14,475 nt of DNA. It comes from Bacteroidota bacterium (lineage in GTDB: Bacteria; CLD3; SB21). The stretch covers positions 1 through 14,475 of the forward strand of contig JAGQUY010000028.1 in assembly GCA_020438245.1 (NCBI GenBank), read 5' to 3'. Under the pieces are notes generated by a model. The model saw nothing but the letters and a program-made list of their open reading frames with translations, was not told where the DNA came from and did not search any database. Each line of letters starts with the position of its first letter. The stretch's first letter is position 1. Below, piece by piece: positions 14,432 through 14,475 of this stretch. The translations under genes were made by a program, and so were the position numbers.

Positions 14432-14475
14432 ATGACTCTCAGAATTAAAGAGGTTATGTCATCTGCCTGCTCAGC
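14428..14475 (-). CDS. C-terminal end of a probable SpoIIE/RsbU-type serine phosphatase
   Basis: The right edge holds the last 15 codons of a leftward gene, AEQADDITSLILRVI, ending in TGA at 14430-14428, which overlaps the next ATG as ATGA. The pattern (Q)ADDITxLxLRV is the usual end of PP2C/SpoIIE-family phosphatases, where the DD supplies a metal ligand and the last strand closes the sheet. These enzymes act on anti-sigma-factor antagonists in partner-switching control. With only 15 residues the call rests on one motif; the reading frame and the overlap are clear, the family is moderately sure. Confidence 0.5.
   Translation of the reverse strand, partial: AEQADDITSLILRVI

Noticed and set aside
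1..14475. CRISPR array, insertion sequence, prophage or toxin-antitoxin system
   Set aside because: No regularly spaced repeats, transposase or integrase motifs, terminal inverted repeats or small toxin pairs were seen, and composition looks even across the window.

Overview
The window looks like ordinary chromosome from a free-living bacterium of moderate GC content, with tightly packed and often overlapping genes. The organism cannot be named from sequence alone. A GldA/GldF/GldG-like ABC system with a DUF4340 partner, a two-component-regulator-type beta-propeller without a kinase, and an archaeal-type phosphoglycerate mutase all fit an uncultured lineage of the Fibrobacteres-Chlorobi-Bacteroidetes group or a neighbouring candidate phylum; this is a low-confidence inference. 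There is no sign of phage, transposons, CRISPR or recent transfer.

Layout. At the left edge the first 17 codons of dnaK run leftward (1-52). Divergent from it is an exported protein with two HKD motifs of the phospholipase D/nuclease superfamily (179-1492). It converges, with a 4-base gap, on a leftward operon of apgM-like phosphoglycerate mutase, a SixA-like phosphohistidine phosphatase and a Ppx/GppA phosphatase (4772 down to 1497), whose genes are 6 bases apart. Between 4773 and 5078 lie two back-to-back promoters, a tRNA-Gln(CUG) gene with its own terminator, and the promoter of tatA.

The rightward block is tatA, gatA, a family 1 solute-binding lipoprotein and an exported beta-propeller (5079-9704). 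The last three genes overlap or touch and look like one transcript. The propeller gene converges on the next cluster so closely that both genes use the same CTAG as stop codon. The leftward cluster 13433-9701 encodes a complete GldA/F/G-like ABC export module: ATPase, ABC-2 permease, GldG-like protein and a short DUF4340 protein. It has a strong promoter of its own in front of a TTG start. Farther right is an exported FecR-like/TPR protein (14431-13529), overlapping by 4 bases the last codons of a gene that ends like a SpoIIE/RsbU-type phosphatase.

How the parts may work together: central metabolism and phosphate turnover (ApgM, SixA, Ppx); protein synthesis and export (tRNA-Gln, GatA, TatA, DnaK); envelope functions (the solute-binding lipoprotein, propeller, ABC module and FecR/TPR protein). 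No clearly new defence or mobile system is visible. The most unusual points are the solute-binding protein and propeller tied to gatA without permeases, tRNA-Gln lying close to gatA, and the exported double-HKD protein beside dnaK.
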